Part shown: one piece after another, positions 37,422 through 49,282 of the stretch | How positions within the stretch are numbered: the stretch's first letter is position 1 | Layout of the letters: each line of letters opens with the position of its first letter | Assembly (NCBI GenBank): GCA_001510575.1 | Contig: LNGK01000002.1 | Location: 1,414,144 to 1,478,143, forward strand | Length of the DNA: 64,000 nucleotides | Source of the DNA: Knoxdaviesia capensis | Taxonomy: Eukaryota; Ascomycota; Sordariomycetes; Microascales; Gondwanamycetaceae | Direction of reading: 5' to 3' | Made by a program: the position numbers and the translations under genes | The notes under the pieces: generated by a model | The model's input: the letters and a program-made list of their open reading frames with translations, nothing else | Databases searched by the model: none | What the model was told of the DNA's origin: nothing

Positions 37422-38108
37422 ACTTAGACACATGTCGCCTCTCAAACTCTCCCCCATAAAGGTTCAGACTCTCTGGAATCCGGTTTTGATGATAAAAGGC
37501 GGGGGAGAATATGGCGAGGACAAACCACTTGATATCTATCTTATCTTTTTTTTCTGTGCTCAACCAATTCTTCCCTTCTTCTTTGCCTTCTTTTTCTTTT
37601 TCTTCTGTTTTTTTCCCTCCGTTCTTGTTCCGTTCCCGGCGGCTTGTCAAAACACGCCTTGTGTCTCTTTGTTCTCCCCGTTTTGTTCGCGGGTTTTTTC
37701 CCTGTAGTCTTGCAGTAACTACGCCGGAAAAGAAAATACAATCCATCCTCTCCAGTCGCACCATCTCTCCGTGATCGATATGTCCCCAGGGCCCGGGGGC
37801 GAGACTTGGGTGTTCTGAGCATAACGTGTTTCCTGCTGTCGTGTCTCATGTTGTGTGGTAGATGTGCAGTGCATATTGCTCGGCGTCGGTAAACAGCCGC
37901 CCAGATGGACCGTCGATCCCCCTCGTCGATGTCACAGCTTCACCGGGGTGTATCTTTTTTTTTTTGTTTTTTTTTTTCCTTGTTGCTAGACATGGGTTGT
38001 TCGCCTTCAATGTTCTGAATCTTGTGTATCAACGTTACGCATTCTGGCGTTTTTGATCGGTAGAGATTAACACTAACCGCGGCTATATCCGTTGAATAGT
38101 GTTGTATT

Positions 38109-38123
38109 AACCCTAACCCTAAC
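38109..38123. repeat. Interstitial telomere-like repeat
   Basis: Two consecutive copies of the fungal telomere unit in the AACCCT register, plus a partial third. It lies in the convergent spacer between noxA and the kinase gene. It is too short to be a relic chromosome end and may be a telobox-type protein-binding site. Confidence 0.75.
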
Positions 38124-38781
38124 TTGAAGTGAAATCACAGCTTGAACACAGACATACTATATCATCAGGCATATCAATGGCTTGCTATATGCCCTTCGGC
38201 AGACCACTACACGGGCCCAAGATAGCAACAAACAAAAATAAAAACCAAAATTCTTAAAAAAGATCCTTCGTAAGAAACAGACAACATCAGATGCTCCCAC
38301 CCAGAAACGACAGAAACATCCAAACAGGCCAATAACAAAGTCGTGTCAAATCATGAACAGTTAGCCCCCTGCGATTCAATTTGCCTCATCTAAAAGATAT
38401 ACAAAGTGGCAAAAAGGAAAGAAGAAAAACCCGGTGTTAAGAAGAGAAAGAAAACAACGCCGGACTGTCGTAAAAGAACTCCCAGAACCTCATCCTCGAG
38501 GAAACGAATCATTAGATAAAAAAAGAGAAGAAAAAAAAGACGTCGAAACTCCCGAAACAAAACGAGCAAAACCCGCCTCCAAGGAGACGGATCACCCGGA
38601 TAAAAAAGCGTGCGGTCGTACATTATTCTGTGCAACACGAGCAAAAAAGCTTCTTGCCGTGTCCAACCGTTTTCACAAGAGCGTGCGCAATGAAAGTGTC
38701 CGGATCTCCGGCCATGACCAAACGGCGGAGATAGGGCCTCAGAGCAGATAAAAAAAACCTCAGAAAGTCGCTCCCGCCGGC

Positions 38782-41700
38782 TTATTCCCGCCGCTCGTCG
38801 ATGCTGACCATGGCGGTCGCCTTCTTCAGACTCTCCATGTTCTCCTCCGTCAGCGCGGGCCCGGGCAGATGGCTTTCGCGCAACGACGACCCCGGCCGCT
38901 TCTTCTGCGCGCCGCCCGCACCGCCCGAGCTGCCGCCCACGGCGCCGCCGTTGCTGTTCGTGCCGGCGGCGTCCATCAGCTTCTCCGACTGCAGCTGGAT
39001 GGCGAGCTCGTCGGTGCTGAGCCCGCCGCCCAGCGTCTCGCTGCCCGACAGCGTGGCGTCGGCGAGCGTCTTGCGGTCGGAGGCGGTCTCGCGCCGGTCG
39101 ATCGAGGATGCGCGCGACGCCAGCCCGCTGGTGCCGCCGTTGCCAATGCGCCGGTCGCGCGACGTGGCCCGCGACCGCGAGATCGGCGGCCGTGTGGGCG
39201 CCGTGGCGCTTCCCGCCGTGTGGCGGTCGTACTTGTCCGAGCAGTCCGAGAGGTAACACTCCGAGTCCTCCGCCGACCGCGGCTGGCGCTTCGACAGGCT
39301 CCACCGCACGAGCATCTTCTCCAGCGTCTTGCTCTTCACCGGCTTGGGGAGGTAGTCGTCCATGCCGGCCCGGAGGCACTTCTCGCGGTCGCCTTCGATG
39401 GCCGAGGCCGTCAGTGCCACAATCGGCACGTCTTGCACAAACACCTTGTAGGGAATGTCGTGGCGTAGTGCGTGAGTGCATTTGTATCCGTCAATGATGG
39501 GCATTTGGACGTCCATCAAGATAATGTTGGGTTTGATCTGGGTTCCCGCGTGGGCTTGTTGAAGGTACTCCAGAGCCTCGCTGCCGTTCCATGCTGCCGA
39601 GACACTGAATCCAAGATGCTTGACGAACTGGATCGCAATGCGCTGGTTGATCTCACTACCGTTGGGGAAAGAGAGAGAGTTAGTTAGTATGTCAAGACAT
39701 GTTTTCGCACGCATATAAAGGGGGGCGGCATCTTACTTGTCTTCCACCACCAGAATGTGGATCTTCGCCCGCTCATGCTTGGGCAAGTCATCGATCGAGT
39801 CACTCGACGACCCAGAGATGGTCGGTTGCCGAGTCAGAGTGCCACTCTTGTGCGACAAGTCCAGCGCAACAGACGTCTCAATCAGCTGGCCAAAGTCCGA
39901 GCTGCTGCACGACACGCTCAGCTCGCTCTGCAGGCGGTCGGGCAGCGCGTCGAGCGACACGGGGATGATGTCGTGGCCCTGCGGCTTGGCAAACGGGATC
40001 CAGAAACACGCCGTGGTGCCGACGCCGAGGGTTGACTCGAGCGTGATGCGGCCGTTCATCAGCTCGACCAGGCTCTTGCAGATGGTCAGTCCGAGCCCGG
40101 TGCCGCCAAACCGCCGCGCCGTCGACGCATCGCCCTGGCAGAACGGCTGGAACAGGTTCTTGCGGATGTGGTCATCGATGCCGATGCCCGAGTCCTCGAC
40201 GATGAACTTGATCTCAATCGTCGTGTCGGTCTCTGCGCCCTTCTGCACCGAGAACTTGACAAAGCCGTCGTTGGTGAACTTGATGCTGTTGGTCAGCAGG
40301 TTGGTGATGATCTGGCGCACCCGTCCCGGATCTCCAACAACCACCGTGTTGTTCTCAATGTCGTCGGCAATGTCCGCCACAAACTGCAAGTTCTTCTTAG
40401 TAGCGGCAAAGTTCAGCATCTTGCTCACGTCTTGCACAATGATCGAGAGCGAAAACTGCACTTCGTCCATATCCAGACGGCCCGACTCCACCTTGGAAAA
40501 GTCCAGGATGTCGTTGATCACCGTTAGAAGCGCGTTTGCCGACCGCTGAATGTTTTCCAAGACCTCGCGCTGCTCGCTGTCCATCTGCGTCCGGCTGAGG
40601 ATCTCCGACATTCCCAAGACTCCGCTGATGGGGGTTCGTATTTCGTGAGACATCTGTAGGTAGGGGTAAGGGTTAGATCGTGTGCACGTGCATGACTGTT
40701 TGGCAGCGGAGGAGGGAGTATCTTACATTTGCAAGGAACTGGCTCTTGAGACGATTCGCCTCCTTCGCGGCGGCCTCAGCAGCCAGGGCAACTCTCTTGC
40801 TATTCTTCTCAGCCTCAACAGCCGCTTCTCGTTCCTTGAGCTCGGTCACGTCCATCACCACACCAATGACGCCCTCGAGAACACCGTCGGCGCCACCATC
40901 TGTGCTTGGAGTTTCCGCATCATGAGCCTTGGCCCACATGGGCAGGTACCGGGTTCGGTAGCATCGGGTTTCAGCTTGAGAATTGGGGCGCTAGTCATTA
41001 GCTATGTGAAGCTTGTGTCACATGAAAATCCTGTGGAGGTTTGGGGGATGCATACTTGGGAGGGTGAGCGAGTGCTCCACAACCTTGATATCGAGGTTTC
41101 CATCCAGGATATCCTCAATCGGCTTCAGGAACAGTGGCCACTGGGACTTGGGGAGATCGGTATGGAGAGTATTGAAGACGTCTTGCATCTTTCCGCCAAT
41201 CGGGATCTCCGGGTCCTTGCAGTCGGGGTTCTCCTCGAAGCGGCGGTTGTAGTTGAGGATGAGGGCGCCCTCGAGCATGGTCACCCTCTGATCCATATCT
41301 ACAGAGAAGATGCTCACGTTGGCGTGGGCCATGACGGTCAGGAGCTGCTGGCGGGTGCGCTTCATTTCGATCTGTGTCTTGATGCTGGTGTCGATGTCGG
41401 TGAGGGTGCCAAACCACCGCTCAATGTCACACGTTTGCTTGTTGCGAACGGCAACACCGCGGGCGAGGTGCCACCGGTACTCGCCGTCGTGGCGTCGGCA
41501 GCGCGCCTGCATGTTGAACTGCTCGCCAGAGGCCACCGCGAGCTTCCACGCAGCCATGGTGGCTTCGGCGTCGTCCGGGTGGATGAGCTTTCCCCAGCCA
41601 CAGCCAATGATTTCTTCCAGCGGCATGCCGGAGTATGAGCTCCACCGGGAGTTCACAAAGTCGCAGCAGCCGTCGGGGGTTGCGGTGAAGACCAGCTGTG

Positions 41701-43069
41701 GTAGGGAGTCGCAGATAACCCGGAATCGCTCCTCGTCGTCTTCCTTGATTTTCGTGATTTCCTGGGCCATCGGGGTGACATCGCGGAAGGTCACCACCCC
41801 GGCGAGGAACTCGCCAGTAATATTGTCGTGGATGACCTCGCCCAGAACATCGTACACGACCTTGCTCCCTTCGGTGTCGTACAAGCCAATGCGCTGTGAA
41901 GGGAAGGGGACTCCGGTCCGGATCAGATTCGACAGGGGGAATTCGCTGGGATCGAGCAGACGGCTGAAGTCTTCGGTCCAGATTTCCTGGCTCAGCAACA
42001 AGTCTGGCGTTTCGTAGAGATATTCCGACGCTACGCCGGGAATGGTCTCGAACAGCTTCCGCGCAGCTTTATTGGGGAAGGCGACACTGCCGTCTGTCCA
42101 CATGGCCACGATGGGCATCTGGGTGTTGTCAAGGAGCGCGTCCTTCATTTTCATCATCTTCTCCAGCAACGACGGCGTGCTGCCGGTGAGAGAGATGTCG
42201 GGGGGGCCCATGGGTGGGAACGGGCTGGCGGAGAGGGCGACCGAGCTTGGTGTGACATAGGACGGGGCGCTGGACTCGTGGCTGGAGGCGATGGAGGCGG
42301 GGGTGGATACGGAGATTGATTTGCGGTCGATGGCGTCCAGTACTGAGGTCCGGTTGACCAGACGGCGGGGATGAGGGGCCATAGGCGCGGAAGAGTCGGT
42401 GCAGGTGAAGGTCAGAGTAAAATAGGTCTCGCGACCCTCCAGTTCCCAGACGGACACAATCATCTTTGCATATACGTGGCTGCGGCGCTCGTTGCAGCAG
42501 GGCCGACCGAGCGAGGCGCTGCTGATAACAACTTCGACAACGGCATCTTGGAGCTGATCGGCAGCACTGTCGGGGGTCTCGGCGTCGGGGGTGGGCGACT
42601 CGGAATCTAGCTTCACGGTGGGGTTATCGCCGGGGATCGGCTCTGGGAAATCCATTTCGCGGGCGAGGGCGTCGAGGAAGGTCTCCCAGGTAACCCAAAC
42701 GGGTTTCCCGTTTTGGAGCATGTCGACACCGACTTGTGACAGGGTCTTTCCGCGGAGCCGTTCTTGTACGTACGACATGTCGCTGCCGGCGTAGCACGAG
42801 TTCTCCAGATTCATGCCGAGCATGCGGCCCATGGCGTCGTTGGCGAGCACCACGGTCTTGAGTTTATTCAGGACTATTATCGGCACGGGGAGAGACTGGA
42901 GGGTGGAGAAGGCGAGTTGGCCGGGGGACAGCGACGGCATCGGCAGAGTGAACGGGTATAGCGGGGTGAAGCCATTGGCGTCGTCGATAAATGGCGGCGG
43001 AGTTTGGGTGAGTTCGCGGGTCATGCTGAGATCGTCCAGCGACGACGGAGTGGTTGGCCGGAGATCCAT
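38782..43069 (-). CDS. PAS-containing hybrid sensor histidine kinase
   Basis: Exons 41056-43069, 40727-40974, 39737-40653 and 38782-39655 join to 1350 residues from MDLRPTTPSS; the joins restore ANMSHEIRTP and VVEDNEINQ exactly. Order: PAS-like region about 60-100, a linker with a second PAS-like segment (about 310-435), a PAS/PAC unit about 446-562 (WSSYSGMPLEEI...YRWHLARG), a further PAS-like unit to about 725, a coiled-coil AEAAAKEANRLKSQF, the H-box with phospho-acceptor His757, N-box near Asn872, G-boxes DSGIGI near 908 and GGTGLGL near 937, then a receiver domain with Asp1059 and phospho-acceptor Asp1108 (MDVQMP). About 190 Ser/Arg-rich residues follow the receiver. No membrane segment is seen, so it is probably cytosolic and senses through its PAS domains. 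It should pass phosphate to the single Ypd1-type protein. I do not assign it to a numbered fungal kinase group. An in-frame ATG 12 codons upstream is a less likely start. Confidence 0.94.
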
Positions 43070-43424
43070 ACTGGAGAAGATACTGGAGAAGTGATATAGA
43101 GGCAAGATACAGAGAGATAGAGAGGTATATAGGTGGAGGGAGAAGAGAAGAGGCGGACACTAAGCGGTGATCAAGATATCGCGATACAGGCGAGATCAGG
43201 CCGTCGTCGTAACGGAGGAGACCGGCCGAACAAGGCGGGGTTGAATCGTGGGCGCGATTCCGAACAAACGGGACAACGGGGAGGAACACGGAGAGTTATG
43301 TATGAGTGGGTTGTGGCAGTGATATATCTACCATCAGCAGTCAAGCCACCCACTCACAGAAGATCGACAAGGAAAAAGAAAAAATGCAGATATATCCAAA
43401 AAAAAAAAAAAAAAAAAAAAACCC

Positions 43425-43435
43425 NNNNNNNNNNN
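43425..43435. other. Assembly gap (11 N)
   Basis: Eleven N residues sit between an A-run ending in CCC and an AT dinucleotide array. The true length of the low-complexity tract is therefore unknown. It is in the upstream region of the kinase gene, about 360 bases from the start codon. Confidence 0.99.

Positions 43436-43485
<50 letters not shown>
43436..43485. repeat. AT dinucleotide microsatellite
   Basis: Twenty-five AT units directly after the N gap. Perfect AT arrays are self-complementary and can extrude cruciforms, which fits the assembly break beside it. Confidence 0.95.
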
Positions 43486-43488
<3 letters not shown>

Positions 43489-46400
43489 TCTTCACAGCCG
43501 CCTCGACTCCGCGAAGCAACGCGCGAAGCGCAGATTGCAGAGAAAATATGATCCGATGCGAGGTGTGCAGATTCTCGACTCAACGACGAGTTTGTGTGGA
43601 GAGAAGGGATTTCCGATGAGGAAGAAAGGGAAAAAAGATGAGGCGTGAAACGGAACAGCCGAAAGAAAAAAAAATAACAAAAAAGGAAAGAAAAAAATGC
43701 GAGTGCAGGAAACCAGGCAGGACCCCTCTCTCAGTTGCTCCTTCCCTCAACCAACTCTTGCTTTATCGGCGGGAATCTGGCTAATGTACCAACTCCGACT
43801 AACTATTTTCGCGCGCTCTCGTTTTTTACGCTTAATACATGATCTGGGCCTTGTTTTTCGTCGTTTTCCACCCAACTAGCCCCGGCTTCCGGCTTCCGTG
43901 CTTACTGGTTGTAATCCTCCGAAGCATTGGACCCTAACGCGAACGAGCTATCTTCAACATTTCCGGCGTCGGCATGGAATATTCGGATGTGGTGCTACAG
44001 ACGGCTGCTGCCATTTTTGCGGGAAGGGCATTCCAGTTGACGTTGATATCAAACGCACATCTTGGGGAATGTGGCCGGATATGGTGGACATTGAATTAAT
44101 GTCTCTGGCTCTCGATGGACGAGTTCCAGGGCAAGCCACCAGGTGAGCATAACGGGCCCCAAAGAAGCACAGACCTTCCTTAAACCCACAGACATGGTGG
44201 CTGGCTACTGTCTGCCTACACACTGTCCAGCCCCAACACAGGCTGTTCCGCCCATCGGTGATACGCGTAGGATTCCTCGCTCCAACAGTCCTACAGAGAG
44301 CCAAACGCCGGGAAAATCCCGGTTCAGCATCCCAATTGCCTCGCCGGATTGGATGGGCGGTTCGGAAATCGCATGCAGCAGTGTTTCTCCCTCGTCTGAA
44401 ACCGTGGAGTGTTCAAGACACACACGCATTGAGACATCAGACACTGGTGGCCACATCTGGGGAAGGCCTGAACAAAGGCTTTCGAGTTTCTTTCCGCTTC
44501 TCTTGATTTCGGCCTCCGGTTTGTCCATGATTAACAATCCACTGAGAAAGTGGTGCTGAGTCGCCGGGAGAGGGCCGGTTTGTGGGGTGTGGCGGGAAAT
44601 CAAGGTGTTGTGACACCCACGACGGCTGTCTGAGCACAGACCGAAACACTACGTTTGTGGTTTGGGTGGAGCACTGGAGAGACAGTCGTCAACTCCCTCA
44701 CGACATCGAAGATGAGAAAGACTGACAATCCTAAATCCTGCCGTTGAAGCCCCAAAATCCCCCGGCGACCGTGTGGCCAATGGATCAAGTCGGAACAGCA
44801 GCACAACGTGGAATATGTCGGCTTCACCAAGCCGGTACACGCCAGGCCTTCTCTGGGTCCATTGATTCGCCCTGATGTGCGCATTCATGCATGTACGAAG
44901 TCAAGTGTACGAGCCACCGCCAGAGGCAGGTGATGTGCCCACCATGTCTCTACAGTATGTACACATATGTCGGTTGCCACGGATTCCTTCCGGCCGTTAG
45001 TCTGCCATGGACGGGCAGTCTTTTTCTTTTCTTCTCGGGTCTCTTTGTAACTCCGTGGCAACGAAACTCCATTAGCATCGCTTGAGTCAGAGATGGTCAG
45101 TTCCCCGAGTTTCTTTCTTTCGGCAAGGTGATGCCAATACCAGCTCGGAGCGCAGTTGTGGTTGTTTGAGTCCGAGGGTTTATTCGAGGTGACACACCTG
45201 GGGAAAATTGCAGCAGTCAACATACAGTTCAGGTCACTGGTGGGGGTGGGGTATGGCATGGATCCGTCTCCAAAATGAAATCGCGCTGGCGTGGAGACAA
45301 CCCGGCCGTAGCTGGACTCTCTGGTGGGCAACCACCCAGAGCCGCCTCGAGGACCACCGATTGTCGGACACAAGGAGAACTCACGTGCAACCGAATCAGG
45401 ACACATCCGGTCAACCCGTGCGGGACTGTAGCCGGCCACCAAGACTCTCTCGTGATGGATGTCGTCCCAGACTACAAGCCAACAAGTGTATGTGATTGCT
45501 GACACTTTTTGATCGCCGTCAGCAACAGAATTCACCCTCAAGGCCCTCCCCCAAGCCCCAGCCTCTCGGCCATATAGCCCTTTCTGGGCTGAACGGTTGC
45601 TGGGAACTTGATGCGATGCGACTCTGCGCTTAGTACCTTACAGGCAGGACACTGAAGAGAGTTCAAGCTGTATGAGTATTTGTAGTGACTCGCAAGATAT
45701 TGTAGACGCGAGTGCAGCTTCCCCTCGTCATTCAGGGTCTTCAGAGTCGTCTTCCGGATTGCGTGCCCTGGAGACTCTTCTAGTGTTGTGTATGGGGCTT
45801 TCACAGAAATATATCCCTCTTGTTTAAGCTAACCCTAAACCCTAAGCAAGCTACCAACACTCCATGAATCGACACGATGAATTCCGCCATGTATTTATTC
45901 CATCCTTCAAACAGCGCCTATAAACTCCCATTTGAAACTCGAGTTTTCTCAAAATAGAACCGCACATCCACCGTGATTTTGACATACGAATCCATCATTT
46001 GAAGACCGACCCCAGTCGCGTGGATCGACTATCAGGACTCAGCAGGCCAGCCAGCACCGCCAGAAGCAGCCCGCTTTCGCATCCACCCATGACAGCTTTC
46101 CAACATCCGGCACATCCGCCTTATCTCGGGTCCTCCAAGCTGCACATGACCTTGAGAAGGAAACCTGAAGCGGTACAGAAAACACAGATCCTTGAATTGC
46201 ACCCTTAGTTCGAAATACATCCTCTGTTAGCGGCTCACATAAACGTTGATCTGTATGTGATATTGCCCTTGGCCGTCATTAGACGATGAGGTCATCTACT
46301 GACTGAACTTTCCTGCCTTCCTAGCTACCCTTCCCTCCCCCCCCTTTAAACAACGGACTTCGGTGATCTCACGCGACTGGAGCGTTTGAAGATTAACCCT

Positions 46401-46551
46401 AAAGAACAGCAACCACTAACGCACATTGGGGTGTCACTCGTGCTTCTAAACACCCGAAGGAACGGAAAGCCGATCTAGTAACTGGAAGCACTTGAAAAAA
46501 AGACCATGTGGAAACTCCATCTTGACCGAGTCGATGATTCCGACTCGTTTT

Positions 46552-47851
46552 TCATCTTCTTCCCTGCGGGTTGCTCCAGGGCCAGCGACCCGCGCCGTAC
46601 GGCGGCGGTGCGCTTCCCGCCGCGCGGTTCACCGTCCCGCCCAGGCTCGGCGGAATGAGGCTGGGCGGGAACGTCCACGTCCCATGCGGGTGGCCTGCCG
46701 TCGAGCCGGCCGTCATCGGGCCTGTGCCAGGCGGCTGCGCGTGCATAGTGGGGGTAGGTGCCCGGCTGCCCCGGTATCCCGGCGCACTGGTCGGCGGAGC
46801 CCGGCTGCTGCGGTCGGGCAGAGCGGTCGTCGGCATGGCGCGGCTGGAGCGATCCGTCCGTCCCACGACCGTCGACGGTCTGCGGGAGCTCGCACTCCGG
46901 CTGAGCGCCAGGTCCGCCACTCCGGGCGGGAGGATCAGCGGCATGTTGTGGCACAGCGGGCCGATCGAGCCGGAGCCGATCGGCTGGATCGGCAGCATGT
47001 TGGGGTCCGGCGGCGGCAGGTGGCCGCCGTTCATGGCCGCGCGCTGGTTCATGTGCGCCGCGTACCGCCGCGTCTCGGGCATGGTGAGCAGGAGCGCCGG
47101 CCGGCCGACCTGCATGCCGGCAGGCGGCGTGGCCCGCAGGCCCGGGATCATGCGGGCGATGATGTGCGTGCAGTACTCACTGCCAAACTCGTTGCAGTAC
47201 GCACAGAGCTTGTTGCGCGCCCACGGCGGGCTGTACTGCGCCATGAACAGCGGCTCGCCGGTCTCCGGGTCCAGCGGGATGTGGTTGAGCAGTTCGTTCA
47301 TCTCGGCCACTTCCGCGTCGGTTGCGTGCCGGGGCTCGAGGAAGTCCTCGAAGTCGCCGGCTGCGAACTCGTCCATTATGGGGGACCCCCCGGCGCCATT
47401 GGTAATCTCCTTGGCGGCGAGCAGGACGTACATCTCCACCCGGAGCCGGTTCCACAGCTCGAAGAACTCGGCGCCGTGGTTGAAGTGCTCGATATGCGCC
47501 AGCTCGTGCAGGAACGTATCCAGGATCTCGTTCCGGGGGAAGAAGCCGTTGCACTGCCGGAATTCCCGCAGAGCCAAGTAGATGTTTCGGTTCCGGCAGT
47601 TGATTCCTATGAAAACGTCAGTTGAGCTGCGTCTAACGCCTCGCCGAGGGGAGAACCCGAACCTTACCTCTAAAGTACCCGCCGATTCTCTCGCCCAGAA
47701 TGTTGATCTGCAAATTGCGAGCAACCATGAGCGGCTCTGCAACATGGGCGACCTCAGCCAGGATCTCAAGGGCGGCTTGGCTGTCTTCGAGATTGCTCAT
47801 GTTGCAGAACCACTGCACGGAAATGCCATCACCAGGAGCCCACTGAAGCAT
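46552..47851 (-). CDS. WLM-domain (Wss1-like) metallopeptidase
   Basis: Exons 47668-47851 and 46552-47606, with a 61-base intron, join to 412 residues. The zinc site is clear: His95-Glu96-x-x-His99-x5-His105 in FLHELAHIEHFNHG, the spacing of Wss1 proteases. The preceding stretch (ALEILAEVAHVAEPLM...NILGERI...GINCRNRNIYLALRE) matches the usual WLM lead-in, and the splice restores it. Wss1 proteases cleave proteins crosslinked to DNA and are recruited by SUMO and Cdc48; here no obvious SUMO- or Cdc48-binding motif can be named with confidence. A Cys trio (196, 199, 207) follows the catalytic part. The C-terminal 170 residues are Pro/Ser/Arg-rich with three degenerate 13-residue repeats (313-351). 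The ATG at 47851 is the first in frame close to conserved sequence; an upstream exon cannot be excluded. Confidence 0.84.
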
Positions 47852-49282
47852 TGTAGCGAATGTAAGGGCTGTTTTAAGCTTTGGTGGTATAGAGGAACAA
47901 GAATTGCTCGGCCTTTTTTGGTGGATTCTTTGTGAGTGTTGATGAAAGAAGAGGAATGATCCAGAAGTCAAAAACAGACACTCTACTCCAAACCAGAAGG
48001 CATAGGTAGGCTCAGTTATATAGAACAAGAACCCAGTCAGTTTAATTCATTCATAGCTGTTCATGACTACTTCCTCGCCACTTCGTGACTGAGTGTAAAA
48101 GATATCATGCTGAGGCCGAGTCAATACGTGAGCCAGAGTAGTCGGCAAGGCTCAACCACAGTCAAGGAAAGGCCCATCTAGATGGCTAGGTCAGCCACGG
48201 CGAACAATTTTAGAAGCCTATATTCAGGCGTAACATATATGGGTAGCATATATGGGACACCTCTGCCTTTATATAGAAGCCCCGTCTCGTTGAGCTCACA
48301 TCAATATAAGGTATGCCTCGTCTTCTGCCTCAGGATCAAGCAGTGTTGGTATATCCACAAGAAACGGCTCTCTAACACCAGTTACAAAGAACCAAATCAA
48401 GACCTGAGTATGACTGTGTCTGTGGCTAGGCTATGAAATGTTGCAAGTCCAAGTTTGTCGATGTGACACTTACACAGTCAGTGTCCGGGGTTAGACCCTA
48501 GCCGCTGTTAGGGTTGCTTGGGGTGTGGGGTTTAGCCGCCCAACCTCGGAACAGCTCTCGGCACGTCGCTTCACACTTCACGACCCCGGACCAGACATTC
48601 TACCGGAAAATGAATGCATCCAAACCATACAATCACACCAGCTTGCTGAGCTGTATCAACTACATAAATCACCCATAGTCTGAACTGTATATCTGAACTC
48701 CAATCTTTCACCCATCTCACAGACCTTTCAAGTCCCTCGTCCCCCGCACCTTGCATGTCCGGGCTTGGGCCCCTCCAAAACAACCCCAAACGCAGTAAAA
48801 ACCGGGCCCTAGACATTCAAGACAAACAAGCAAAAAACCCCCGAATGTGGTATCTATATGCGGCTACCACCGGCCCATGGCGCGCGATAAGAGACATGCA
48901 GCAGTCCAATCACCCGCCGAAGCGGTCTGCGAAACCAAGCCGACATGCTGTGATATCTTGCACTAGCTGTGGTCTATGCATAAAACAATCACGAGCAAGG
49001 GGTGCCCTTGATGCAGAGGAAGGAAGTGTGCGGCCCAGTCCATCTTCCCTTTTTATTTCCTGGTTTCTGTGGTTGTCCCGGACCTCATTCCTTTCTCCTC
49101 TCCAACGTCTTCTCCTTATCTTTGTTTGTCTCACCCTCTGCAACCAGCCAGACATCCTTCGTCGGATATCTCACCAGACTTTGAATTCTTCCAGAAGCTG
49201 TGGTTCTTCTCTCTCATCTATAGCACTGAAATAAACACTGCTTGCCACTAGGACTTTCCAGCACTCATTGGGCCACAGCAGA
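47852..49282. promoter_or_regulatory. Divergent intergenic region between the WLM gene and the amidase gene
   Basis: No gene is visible in 1.43 kb. On the minus strand TATATAAC lies at 48015-48022, about 165 bases before the WLM start. A near-duplicate ATATATGGG element occurs twice at about 48233-48256, followed by TATATAG at 48271-48277. A GTTAGGGTT motif lies at 48508-48516. A CT-rich stretch at 49040-49150 precedes the amidase. Confidence 0.5.

Larger units (their letters stand above)
37314..38781. other. Convergent intergenic region between noxA and the histidine kinase gene
   Basis: No gene is visible. It contains the noxA 3' untranslated region with a CT microsatellite (37373-37416), T-rich stretches (37540-37620, 37951-37980) and two telomere-like CCCTAA repeats at 38109-38123. 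The right part is A-rich on the plus strand and is probably the 3' untranslated region of the minus-strand kinase gene. Confidence 0.6.
43070..46551. other. Gene-free region between the kinase and the WLM gene
   Basis: No supported gene in about 3.5 kb. It holds the kinase promoter (CT-rich on the minus strand just above 43080), an 11-base N gap beside an AT array, and open frames near 44143-44603 and 44885-45541 that lack domains, coding bias and splice context. CCCTAA-type motifs occur at 45831-45845 and 46394-46402. Confidence 0.55.

Noticed and set aside
40981..41002. Acceptor ending CTAG at about 40996 for kinase intron 1
   Set aside because: It gives the wrong phase with the GTATGC donor. 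The AAG acceptor just before 40974 keeps the frame and yields TETRCYRTRYLP.
44885..45541. 218-codon minus-strand frame
   Set aside because: No domain, mixed composition and no leader or splice signals; opposite-strand frames overlap it.
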